Shown piece after piece: positions 8,522-15,310 of a stretch of DNA of 28,401 bases. The notes below the pieces were generated by a model. It saw only the letters and a list, made by a program, of their open reading frames with translations. It was not told the origin of the DNA and ran no database searches. Within the stretch, counting starts at the first letter, position 1, and the number at the start of each line of letters is the position of its first letter. Source of the DNA: a virus. The position numbers were made by a program, and so were the translations under genes. Location: positions 1-28,401 of the IMG/VR virus record IMGVR_UViG_3300017998_000026; one strand, given 5' to 3'.

Positions 8522-9093
8522 CGGAGCGCCTTGTTCCAGGCGGTCTTGCGAGCCTTGGCGGCGGCGATGTTGCCTTGCTTTCTCGTCCCGCCAGAGGCTG
8601 TGACCGTCGCCCGGGCTGCGCCGCCGGCGATACGAGCCGCCATCGCTGGGAGGACGAACTTACCGGTGCCTGGGATCCCCGCATTGACAGCCGGGAGGAA
8701 GAACGGCCGGGGAGCTTCTTTGACGGTGCCGTGCTCAGCGAAGTGGGCGAGCGGCGAACTGAACCACATCACGAGCACGATCTGATCGGCTGGCACCTTG
8801 AGGCCGCGGGGCTTCTGCGATGAGGCGGCCAGCGACGAGTCGCCCGCGACCAGCTTGCCCATCGCCCACACGGCGCAGTGGCCGGTGTCCGCCATCATCG
8901 GGACGCCGCGTTTGGCGGCCTCGGCAGCGTCCTTGGGCGCACGGCTGGCGGCGTCGGCGATGATCTGATTGCCGAGCGCGAAGAGGCCGTCGGCGATGCC
9001 GAGGCCGGCCGCGTCCAGTGCGGCCTGGTTCATGACGATCGCGGCGGCCCGGTTGGCGAGGACCTTGGCGGAGGGAGCCTTCGAAATCGCCAT
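8518..9093 (-). CDS. HK97 gp10-like neck/tail component
   Basis: 191 residues from ATG 9093, two bases after the HNH stop; its own stop overlaps the next start by ATGA. Features typical of the gp10-like minor tail/neck family: an N-terminal helical stretch (KVLANRAAAIVMNQAALDAA), a middle where ASRAPKDAA precedes a beta part, and LAHFAEHGTVKEAPRPFFLP, closely resembling the family motif in which a tyrosine or phenylalanine precedes an xHGT element and then P-P-F-hydrophobic-P. Expected role: join head to tail. It is longer than the usual 110-150 residues because of a basic, alanine-rich C-terminal tail (GGTRKQGNIAAAKARKT). Confidence 0.75.
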   Translation of the reverse strand: MAISKAPSAKVLANRAAAIVMNQAALDAAGLGIADGLFALGNQIIADAASRAPKDAAEAAKRGVPMMADTGHCAVWAMGKLVAGDSSLAASSQKPRGLKVPADQIVLVMWFSSPLAHFAEHGTVKEAPRPFFLPAVNAGIPGTGKFVLPAMAARIAGGAARATVTASGGTRKQGNIAAAKARKTAWNKALR

Positions 9094-9095
9094 CG

Positions 9096-9671
9096 TCAGG
9101 CGACCTTCCGGGTTTCACCGCGACGCTCACGGTTGGACTTCGCCGTATTGCAAGGAGGGCATAGGTTCTGAATGTTGGCACGCGTATTGGAGCCGCCCCG
9201 CTCGAACCCGACGATATGGTCAAGCCCGTGAACAGGGCGACCGCAACTCTGGCACGTCGGTTGGGCACTCCAGAGAGCCTCAACCTCGTCCGCTGCCAGA
9301 CGATCCGGCTGGCCCAGTCGAGCAGCCTTGACGTTGGCATTGCGGGCGGCTCCCAGTGCGGCAGCCCGGGGAGCGTGCTCTTCATGCCATCGCCGAGCGA
9401 CCGCTAGACGTCGCTCTTTGTTCTCTTCGTACCAACGGCGGCCAGTCTCGCGAACCTCAGTCCTGTGAGATAGCCGATATTCCCGACTCTGCGCGCGCCC
9501 CTTTGCGCGCTGCTCCTCGGCGTGTTCGGCATACCATCGGGCATTTCCCGCCGCCACGGCCTCGGGATGGGCCGAACGATATAGGCGCGACCGCTCGCGG
9601 AGCAACTCTCGGTTGGCCTCGCGGTACCGAGCGGCTTGAGCATTCTTTTCCTCACGCGTCTTGTACGGCAT
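9096..9671 (-). CDS. HNH endonuclease, probable free-standing homing enzyme
   Basis: 191 residues. The C-terminal third holds a zinc-ribbon HNH domain: CQSCG, then LDHIVGFERGG, NIQNLCPPCNTAKSNR, giving the two CxxC pairs, the DH histidine and the two asparagine positions. The N-terminal two thirds are very basic helical repeats of about 25 residues with recurrent W-Y/H-x-E-x-x-E/A elements (RWYAEHAEEQ, RWYEENKERR, RWHEEHAPRA), probably DNA-binding. It separates two connector genes and lacks the ATGA coupling of its neighbours (four bases from the upstream stop, weak ribosome site), which suggests later insertion. Expected activity: DNA nicking or cutting that can drive its own spread. Confidence 0.85.
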   Translation of the reverse strand: MPYKTREEKNAQAARYREANRELLRERSRLYRSAHPEAVAAGNARWYAEHAEEQRAKGRAQSREYRLSHRTEVRETGRRWYEENKERRLAVARRWHEEHAPRAAALGAARNANVKAARLGQPDRLAADEVEALWSAQPTCQSCGRPVHGLDHIVGFERGGSNTRANIQNLCPPCNTAKSNRERRGETRKVA

Positions 9672-9675
9672 CGGC

Positions 9676-10074
9676 TTACTTCACTAGCTTACAGTCGAGC
9701 TGTAGATGGTGGCTGCGGCCGGCGGGATCCACGACGCCGCTGACCTCCCAATACGGGCCGGCCGTGTCGGTGTTGAGGTGGATGCGATCCGCCGTGATCA
9801 CGTCGACGTCGGGCAGCAGAAAGATCCGCGCCCAGATGTCCTGGGCGCCGCCCTGGCTGAACAGCGGTACCTCAGTTGCCTTGAGCGCCTGGATGGAGCC
9901 CATCTGCCATGTCGGGTTAGCGGGGTCGATGGGCTCTGGATCCTCCAGCGCTACCCAGTCCCGGATCGGATGGCCGTAGTCGGTCAGTTGCTCAACAGGC
10001 GGCGTGCCCGCGATCATGCGGTCATAGGCGCGCTCGATGACAAGCAACTGTCGGAGGCCCTGTGCGATGCTCAT
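9676..10074 (-). CDS. Head closure / head-tail connector protein
   Basis: 132 residues from the ATG overlapping the previous stop by ATGA. Opens MSIAQGLRQLLVIERAYDRM; the later part is beta-rich: DIWARIFLLPDVDVITADRI, then YWEVSGVVDPAGRSHHLQLD. That pattern (a D-hydrophobic-I pair about 20 residues before a Y-x-V-x-G strand and a closing HH strand) resembles head-closure proteins of the SPP1 gp16/lambda FII type. It follows the glycosyltransferase cassette and precedes the HNH insertion, then gp10-like and tail-terminator genes, so the connector order holds if the cassette and HNH are removed. Moderate confidence by family style. Confidence 0.65.
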   Translation of the reverse strand: MSIAQGLRQLLVIERAYDRMIAGTPPVEQLTDYGHPIRDWVALEDPEPIDPANPTWQMGSIQALKATEVPLFSQGGAQDIWARIFLLPDVDVITADRIHLNTDTAGPYWEVSGVVDPAGRSHHLQLDCKLVK

Positions 10075-10760
10075 GGCTCCACCGGGCCCGGGTACTGCTG
10101 AAGAATGCGATCCAGGATGCTGATCTTGTGCATGCCAACATTCGTCCCCGGAAGGCCGAGCCGCTCCACGAAGGCCTGCCCGGCGATCATGTCTGGCACC
10201 TGGCCGATGCGGAAGCCAGCGGCGCGGAGGTTCATACAGAAGTAGATATCCTGCCCCCCCCACCGGCGGCGGTTGTCCGGCGGACTCGCGAACCTCTCCC
10301 AGCCTTTGCCCTTGTGGAAATCGACGTATTGGTAGTCGGAGCTGAACCAGGGTCGAGGCAGTTTCTCGAACACCTCCCGGCGGATCAGGGTGCATCCGAG
10401 ACCGCACCATTCGATGTCGCCCTTGGGATCGCGTACCAGGCAGCCCCAGCCGCTTCGACCAACGGGGTAATCGACCGCCACAACATCCCAGCCCTCGTCC
10501 AGGAGCGCCAGACTGCGCTTCAGGGCGTCTGCGGGGGGGATCACATCTTCCTCGACCAGGAGAAGCACCTCAGCTCCCGTTGCGAGCCCCTTCTCGACGA
10601 TGGCTTCGTCACAGTCCGGTATCGGCAAATCGTGGCTGAATACCCAGCCGCGGAAGTCGTGGCCACGCGCCTGTACATCGGCCACGTTTGCCAGGACAGC
10701 CTCGACGGTGCGCGAATGGATAAGCCCACGGGACGGCGTGCAGACGACAAGGCTGCTCAT
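10071..10760 (-). CDS. Glycosyltransferase-like protein 3 of cassette
   Basis: 229 residues; its ATG overlaps the previous stop by ATGA. Begins MSSLVVCTPSRGLIHSRTVE, has a nucleotide-sugar-type centre (GAEVLLLVEEDVIPPADALK) with an acidic EED in the position of a GT-A DxD metal site, then DVVAVDYPVG, CGLGCTLIRREVFEKL and GGQDIYFCMNLRAAGF, all in the order seen in phage and bacterial family-2-like glycosyltransferases. No membrane segment, so cytoplasmic. With its two neighbours it could transfer sugars to virion proteins, phage DNA or host surface precursors; the acceptor cannot be told from sequence. Confidence 0.75.
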   Translation of the reverse strand: MSSLVVCTPSRGLIHSRTVEAVLANVADVQARGHDFRGWVFSHDLPIPDCDEAIVEKGLATGAEVLLLVEEDVIPPADALKRSLALLDEGWDVVAVDYPVGRSGWGCLVRDPKGDIEWCGLGCTLIRREVFEKLPRPWFSSDYQYVDFHKGKGWERFASPPDNRRRWGGQDIYFCMNLRAAGFRIGQVPDMIAGQAFVERLGLPGTNVGMHKISILDRILQQYPGPVEP

Positions 10761-11512
10761 GCCTTCACCAGATCCATCGGCGCGGTCCACTCGACCCACC
10801 AGCGATGCAGGGCCTCGTCGTCCATCGCCCCGAGCTCCCGCCAGTGAAAGCCGGTGCCAGCGGGATACGGCGTGGCCTCCAGGGCGGCCCGGCCGTGGCG
10901 GACCTTGGCACGCGTCTGCTCGAAGGTCCGGTACGGGTAGTGGCGGAGGACGATCGGCTGGCCCTTGAAGTTGGCCGCGCCGACCACCTCGCTAGACGGG
11001 GGCTCGCCTTCGAGCGCATGGTTGCCCACCGTGGGGACGTTCCACGGTCTGGGGCGCCAGACGACCTTCCGCTGGTTCGAGTAGCGACGCCGCCAGACGA
11101 TGCGCCGGAAGGGATTGATCTCGTTCGGATCGTCGCTCGGCTGGGGCACCATCTCCCACGAGCCGGCGGGCACGGCGTGGCCAGTATACGAGGGCAGGAC
11201 GTCGGCGATCCGCTGGCCGGACGGGCAGAACCACCACTCATCGGCATCGAAGGGGACGATCCAATCGGCTCCCATCGCGCTCGCCTGAGCTACTAGCCGC
11301 ATGGTCGTCTCTTGCTGCAGATAAGCGACGTGAGGCTCGGTTTCTACCAGAAGCGCGTGGCCGGGCATCAGGCGATAGAGGATGTCCAGCGTCCGATCGG
11401 TCGAGTTGTTGTCGGCCACGATGACCAGGTCGCATTCATCGAGCATGTGGCGGACGACATACTCGGCCACGTCTTCCTCGTTGCGCATCATCGCCACGGC
11501 CGCGACGCTCAT
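10757..11512 (-). CDS. Family 2 glycosyltransferase (cassette member 2)
   Basis: 251 residues from the ATG that overlaps the previous stop by ATGA (a longer in-frame start at 11635 would run into the neighbour and is not used). Clear GT2-like features: AAVAMMRNEEDVAEYVVRHM at the start, IVADNNSTDRT (nucleotide-binding loop), then WIVPFDADEWW with the DAD metal-binding triad, and an aromatic middle with PWNVPTVGNHALEG. This is the best-supported enzyme of the cassette. No membrane segment. Neighbours on both sides are also glycosyltransferase-like and are coupled by four-base overlaps. Confidence 0.88.
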   Translation of the reverse strand: MSVAAVAMMRNEEDVAEYVVRHMLDECDLVIVADNNSTDRTLDILYRLMPGHALLVETEPHVAYLQQETTMRLVAQASAMGADWIVPFDADEWWFCPSGQRIADVLPSYTGHAVPAGSWEMVPQPSDDPNEINPFRRIVWRRRYSNQRKVVWRPRPWNVPTVGNHALEGEPPSSEVVGAANFKGQPIVLRHYPYRTFEQTRAKVRHGRAALEATPYPAGTGFHWRELGAMDDEALHRWWVEWTAPMDLVKA

Positions 11513-12096
11513 AGGACGTCCGCCGTCATGGTCAGGCGCAGGGTGGCGCGGTACTGTGCGAACGGGCCACCGTCCGTCAGCGCGGCGATCTCCTGGCCGA
11601 TCGCGGGCCGAATGTCGGTTCCGCACGCCGGGCACTTCATGTGGCTGGCCCGCTCCGGCGAGCGCGTACTCATGTGCCGGGCCGGCGGCCAGTGCCAGTG
11701 GGCTTCATTCCAGCCGGCGAGGCGGAGGTGATTGATCCACGCTGAGTCGAGCGACTCCCAATGGCGGGCCTTGATTTCGTCCGGCAGGTTCGGTAGGCGC
11801 TGGGTGAAGCTGGCCCGGTAACGGACGACGCCATGCCAGCAGCCCCAGCCCCCGTGCATGAAGTAGGGCAGGCCGCACCACTCGCGCGGGCAAGCCTCGA
11901 AGCCCGCGACCGTACCCACCGGCAGAACCATGTCCTGCTCGATGATCAAGAAGTCCTCGCCCGACTGCCATGCCTCACGCAAGAGACGCCAGTACGCCTC
12001 GACGTCCCAGGCAGCGAGGTGAATGCGTTCCGCTCCGGCTGGGAGCGCGGCGACCGCCTCAGGGAAGGACGTGACGTAGGGATAGAGGATCCTCAT
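11509..12096 (-). CDS. Glycosyltransferase-like protein 1 with C-terminal CxxC
   Basis: 195 residues; the start overlaps the methyltransferase stop by ATGA. N-terminal MRILYPYVTSFPEAVAAL, then EDFLIIEQDMVLPVGTV, where EQD stands in the metal-site position of GT-A enzymes, followed by WCGLPYFMHGGWGCWHGVVRY and a DSAWINHLRLAGW element, all like small phage-encoded glycosyltransferases. The last part is unusual: after ARHMSTRSPERASHM comes CPACGTDIRP and about 40 unexplained residues, perhaps half of a zinc ribbon. Possible roles include adding a sugar to a virion or DNA acceptor. Confidence 0.65.
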   Translation of the reverse strand: MRILYPYVTSFPEAVAALPAGAERIHLAAWDVEAYWRLLREAWQSGEDFLIIEQDMVLPVGTVAGFEACPREWCGLPYFMHGGWGCWHGVVRYRASFTQRLPNLPDEIKARHWESLDSAWINHLRLAGWNEAHWHWPPARHMSTRSPERASHMKCPACGTDIRPAIGQEIAALTDGGPFAQYRATLRLTMTADVL

Positions 12097-12533
12097 CGCG
12101 GCTTCCTCAGCACGGCATGCCCCTCAGTCCCCCACGGCGCCTCGCAGGTAGTCCACTCGACCATCTCCCAGAGGCGAATGCCGTACTCGGCATTCGGAAC
12201 CATGACCCCGGTGAAGTAGTCGAAGGACTCGCGGACCCAGAAGCTGACGTGGGTCGGGTCGGCGATCGCGCCCCAGCACGGGAAGAGCGGCACGATGACC
12301 TCGAACGTGCCGCCAGGCTCCAGGACGCGCCAGACCTCATTGAACGCGGCGATCCGCTCGGGGCCAGCTGGCACGTGTTCCATGAGGTGCGAGCAGCGCG
12401 CCGCCTCAACCGAGTCGTGCTCGTACGGGATGCCGTCCTGAATGCGGCGTTGCATGACGCCCTGGCCGTGGATGGGGTCCAGGTTCGTGAAGCCTTCGTG
12501 CGTCACTAGGCCGCCGCCGATGTCGATGCGCAT
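12093..12533 (-). CDS. Class I SAM-dependent methyltransferase (type 11-like)
   Basis: 146 residues. The ATG shares one base with the upstream stop (TGATG). Begins MRIDIGGGLVTHEGFTNLDP, a short form of the SAM-binding motif with acidic residues after strands 1 and 2; then SHLMEHVPAGPERIAAFNE, the usual post-motif-II element of type-11 methyltransferases, and RVLEPGGTFEVIVP. The fold is shorter than the usual 200 residues, with the first helix missing. It is tied to three glycosyltransferase-like genes by overlaps, so it may modify the same acceptor or sugar. A small-molecule or sugar substrate is more likely than DNA (no DPPY), but this is inference. Confidence 0.82.
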   Translation of the reverse strand: MRIDIGGGLVTHEGFTNLDPIHGQGVMQRRIQDGIPYEHDSVEAARCSHLMEHVPAGPERIAAFNEVWRVLEPGGTFEVIVPLFPCWGAIADPTHVSFWVRESFDYFTGVMVPNAEYGIRLWEMVEWTTCEAPWGTEGHAVLRKPR

Positions 12534-13396
12534 CAGTAGACGACGACCTCCTCGTCTGTCCGCAGGGCCGCCAGGATGTCCTGCCGCTCGTCCTCGAGAC
12601 CGAAGCCCGCACGGACCGGGTACTTCTCGCTCCACTCGCCCACGGTCTGGCCCTGGAGGCCGGGGACGGAGTTGAGGTCGAGCTTCACGAGGTGCAGTTG
12701 GACCCGCTTCCGGCTGAGCGTGTCGTCGTACCGTGTGTACGTCACGGTGATCAGTTGGTTCGGATACCAATAGCCGAAGCCGAAGGGGTTGCCGAAGCCC
12801 CAGCCGCCCCAGCCCCACGCCGGGTTCGGACCCGTGTTGAGTCGCCGGATCACGAGCCCGGTCCGCGACAGGACGTAGTCGGCGGGCTCCAGCGTTATGT
12901 CGCAGTCGATGACCTGCTGGACGCTGGAGGCCCGGTTGTGGAGCATCAGGAGATCGCCACCGCGACGCTGGGCCGAGTGCATGTACAGCTCGGTGACGCT
13001 CCCCAGCGGACCGACGGCCTTCTCGATCGCCTCCTGCTCGGAGTCGAGGTAGAACTGCAGCGCCTCATCGGGCAACTCGGAGCGGATGACCTGCCGAAGA
13101 CTGGCGACGCTGAGCAGGGCTGGCACTACGCCAGCCTCGAACGCTGCCGAGTAATCGGAGAACGAGGAGCCAGCGGCGTCGGAGACGCGCGAGCGATACC
13201 AGGCACCAGGGTGCCCGGTGGCAGTCTCGTCGTCTATGGCGTAGAGGTAGGTCCCAGACACGAGGGCGGCGGTCGCGACTTCGGCCCATGGCCCCGTGTT
13301 CGCTTCAGCCGACTCCACCCGGAGCAGCGCGCCTGCGCCATAGGCAGTCAGCAGCGTGTCCGGATCCGAGATTACGAAGCTGACTTGCTGGCCCAC
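12533..13396 (-). CDS. Head-tail adaptor (connector) protein
   Basis: 287 residues from GTG 13396, with GGAG seven bases upstream; the longer frame up to 13447 lacks a ribosome site. The N-terminal part (VSFVISDPDTLLTAYGAGAL, then ATAALVSGTYLYAIDDE) is a beta-sandwich-like domain; the middle has a helical SLRQVIRSELPDEALQFYLD as in gp6/gp15-type adaptors that dock beneath the portal; then strands (NRASSVQQVIDCDITLE, DYVLSRTGLVIRRL), and LITVTYTRYDD. An aromatic-glycine stretch (AWGWGGWGFGNPFGFGYWYP) lies in the loop before that strand. Order after capsid supports the role. Confidence 0.72.
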   Translation of the reverse strand: MGQQVSFVISDPDTLLTAYGAGALLRVESAEANTGPWAEVATAALVSGTYLYAIDDETATGHPGAWYRSRVSDAAGSSFSDYSAAFEAGVVPALLSVASLRQVIRSELPDEALQFYLDSEQEAIEKAVGPLGSVTELYMHSAQRRGGDLLMLHNRASSVQQVIDCDITLEPADYVLSRTGLVIRRLNTGPNPAWGWGGWGFGNPFGFGYWYPNQLITVTYTRYDDTLSRKRVQLHLVKLDLNSVPGLQGQTVGEWSEKYPVRAGFGLEDERQDILAALRTDEEVVVY

Positions 13397-13462
13397 GTCT
13401 GCTCTCCAAAGACGCCGACGCCCCGCCCGATACGGACGAGGCGCCATGCATCGTTCATCGAC

Positions 13463-13741
13463 TTAGACCGCCGACCGGATCGCGCCCTCGGGATCCGCTG
13501 ATGCGGCCACGGTCTCTTGCGTCACGGCCCTTGCCTCAGGCGCGGGCGCGGGTGAGGCGGCCGGCTGTGGCTTGGGTCCGAAGGTGGGTTCGAACGGATC
13601 GAAGGCATCCGGATGCCTGCGCAGGATCGGGTGCCCTTCGACGATGGTGTCGCCCTCGCGGACCCAGATGTTGCCGCCCACGAGGAAGGTCTTTCGGGCT
13701 CGATACAGCCCGAACTCTGTCCGGATCAGCTTCTCGGCCAT
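13463..13741 (-). CDS. Small capsid-region protein, function unknown
   Basis: 92 residues from ATG 13741, with GGAAAGGGAA upstream and a strong hairpin between it and the capsid gene. The N-terminal half (KLIRTEFGLYRARKTFLVGG, then REGDTIVEGHPILRRHPDAF) looks like a small beta-barrel. The C-terminal half is Pro/Ala-rich and disordered. Small proteins like this often follow the major capsid gene in high-GC siphoviruses, sometimes as decoration or connector factors; no specific function is shown. Not a membrane protein. Confidence 0.6.
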   Translation of the reverse strand: MAEKLIRTEFGLYRARKTFLVGGNIWVREGDTIVEGHPILRRHPDAFDPFEPTFGPKPQPAASPAPAPEARAVTQETVAASADPEGAIRSAV

Positions 13742-13767
13742 CGGCCCTGTTCCCTTTCCGAACGGTG

Positions 13768-13793
13768 GGGCGGCAGCCGGGGGGCCGCCGCCC
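13768..13793 (-). terminator. Strong hairpin after the major capsid gene
   Basis: GGGCGGC (13768-13774) and GCCGCCC (13787-13793) form seven pairs, continued inwards by four more (one G-U when transcribed from the minus strand) around a four-base loop. It lies in the 72-base gap between capsid stop and the next start. No T-run follows on the minus strand, so it is better read as an attenuator or mRNA-end stabiliser than a classical intrinsic terminator. Confidence 0.5.
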
Positions 13794-13813
13794 GCGTTCA
13801 GTTAGCTGCTCGG

Positions 13814-15310
13814 TTAGCTGTGAGCCGCGAGCACGAAGGCGTTGGGGACGAGGAGCCTGGCACCGGTGCGCCAGCGGCAATAGATGCCGCGCTGCCCGAG
13901 CACGTTGCCCGAGCCATCGAACATCTGAGGAATGAACTCCGTGGCCAGACCGAGGCGGTCGACGACCACGTAGCCAGTGGCGAAGTCTCCGAAGACGTCG
14001 TAGTTCGTCTTGCTGGGCGTTCCGGCGAAGGTGGCGTCCATGTAGGAGGCCTCGAACACCGGGTAGCCGTGCAGGGTCGCGGAGAGCGGGTCGTAGATGC
14101 TGTTCGCCGGCTGGCCCGCGACGCCCAACTGGCGGTACTTCTGGAGCATGCCGAGGTTGGCCATGTGAGCGGCGCGCCCGCCATTGCGGAAGCGCGGTCC
14201 CAAGGTCAACTCCTGGGTGTCGAGGGCATCCAGATCGAACGTCCCGGTGGTTACCGCCCTGGTGCCGTTCGCGATCAGCGCAGCGACGAGGCCCCAGGGC
14301 TCATTGGTGCCCGAGCCCGTGATGAACTTGTTGGCCTCGAGGACGTCCTTGGCATCCGCGATGATCCGGCCGAGCTCGCTGGAGATCGCGGCGGCGCCGT
14401 AATCCTCCTGGTACTCGGCGGTGAACTGGACGAGCACCTGGCCCCGGACCGGAGTCACGGTCAGGTCCGTGAAGTCGGCCGGCGCGACGTCGGAGGCCGC
14501 CGTGACCTCAGATGCCGCATAGGAGGCCGTCACGCCCGCGGTCGCGACCGGCTCCCAGGCCTTGGTGACGATCGTTTCGATCCGGGCGAGGGGCTGGCCG
14601 GTTTTGGGGTTGGTCTGCCGCATCGGGCAGGCCGCGCCCACGTTGGTCAGGATGAAGGTCGGGTCGATCGTGAACGGGATAGCGTAGCCACCGTCCGCGC
14701 CGGTGTAGGTCTGCAGGGCAGCCTGCATCCGGCCGTTCAGAGCGCCGAGGCCGCCGGTTGCGTAGCGAGCCCACGCTTCCTGGTACAGCGGATCGCTGGT
14801 GCCGAGGACGTGACGGCTGACCCAGCCGTGCTCCTGGTCGGCATGCTTGATGAGCAGCCGCTCGACGGCCGTCCGGAAGCGGTCTGCCTCGGCGCTCGTC
14901 TGGGCCGAGGGGAAGCTGATCTTCTCGATGACGCGCTTGGCACCGTCGAGGTAGGCCTTCGGAAGCTCATCGACGGAACTGACCTGCTTGCGGTATGCCG
15001 CCAGGTCGTGGACGTTCTCCGGGACGCGAGGCTTAACGTTGAAGAGCGGGAACGCGGGGCCTTCGGCGCTGATTCCCTGGTCGCCGGCCAAGCGCTTGAT
15101 GTCGGCCGAACGAATCTCCAGCTCGTCGATGCTGGCGCCCAACTGCTCGAGCAGGCCGCCCTTGCCCATGATCTGCTCGTACTCTTGGCGCTGCGCCTCG
15201 GTGAAGGGCTTGCCGTCCGCGAGGGCGTCGAGCTCCTTGACTCTGTCGCGCAGCTCGGCATCGGCCGCCTTGAAGGCGTCGAGGCCACGAAGCGATCCGA
15301 TGTCGTTCAT
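13814..15310 (-). CDS. Major capsid protein, HK97 fold
   Basis: 498 residues from the ATG overlapping the protease stop by ATGA, with AGAGGAG upstream. Residues 1 to about 80 are a charged coiled-coil delta/scaffold-like domain (ADAELRDRVKELDALADGKP, then RQEYEQIMGKGGLLEQLGAS), which the upstream protease would be expected to remove. The rest has the Phage_capsid pattern: GGYAIPFTIDPTFILT, ETIVTKAWEPVATAG, DFTDLTVTPVRGQVLVQFTA, EYQEDYGAAAISSELGRIIA, DAKDVLEANKFITGSGTNEP, and late FGDFATGYVVVDRLGLATEF. Position after portal and protease is standard for HK97-like heads. Confidence 0.92.
   Translation of the reverse strand: MNDIGSLRGLDAFKAADAELRDRVKELDALADGKPFTEAQRQEYEQIMGKGGLLEQLGASIDELEIRSADIKRLAGDQGISAEGPAFPLFNVKPRVPENVHDLAAYRKQVSSVDELPKAYLDGAKRVIEKISFPSAQTSAEADRFRTAVERLLIKHADQEHGWVSRHVLGTSDPLYQEAWARYATGGLGALNGRMQAALQTYTGADGGYAIPFTIDPTFILTNVGAACPMRQTNPKTGQPLARIETIVTKAWEPVATAGVTASYAASEVTAASDVAPADFTDLTVTPVRGQVLVQFTAEYQEDYGAAAISSELGRIIADAKDVLEANKFITGSGTNEPWGLVAALIANGTRAVTTGTFDLDALDTQELTLGPRFRNGGRAAHMANLGMLQKYRQLGVAGQPANSIYDPLSATLHGYPVFEASYMDATFAGTPSKTNYDVFGDFATGYVVVDRLGLATEFIPQMFDGSGNVLGQRGIYCRWRTGARLLVPNAFVLAAHS

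Noticed and set aside
7694-8785. A 363-codon plus-strand frame opposite tail genes
   Set aside because: Antisense shadow of the tail tube, tail terminator and gp10-like genes; no domain.
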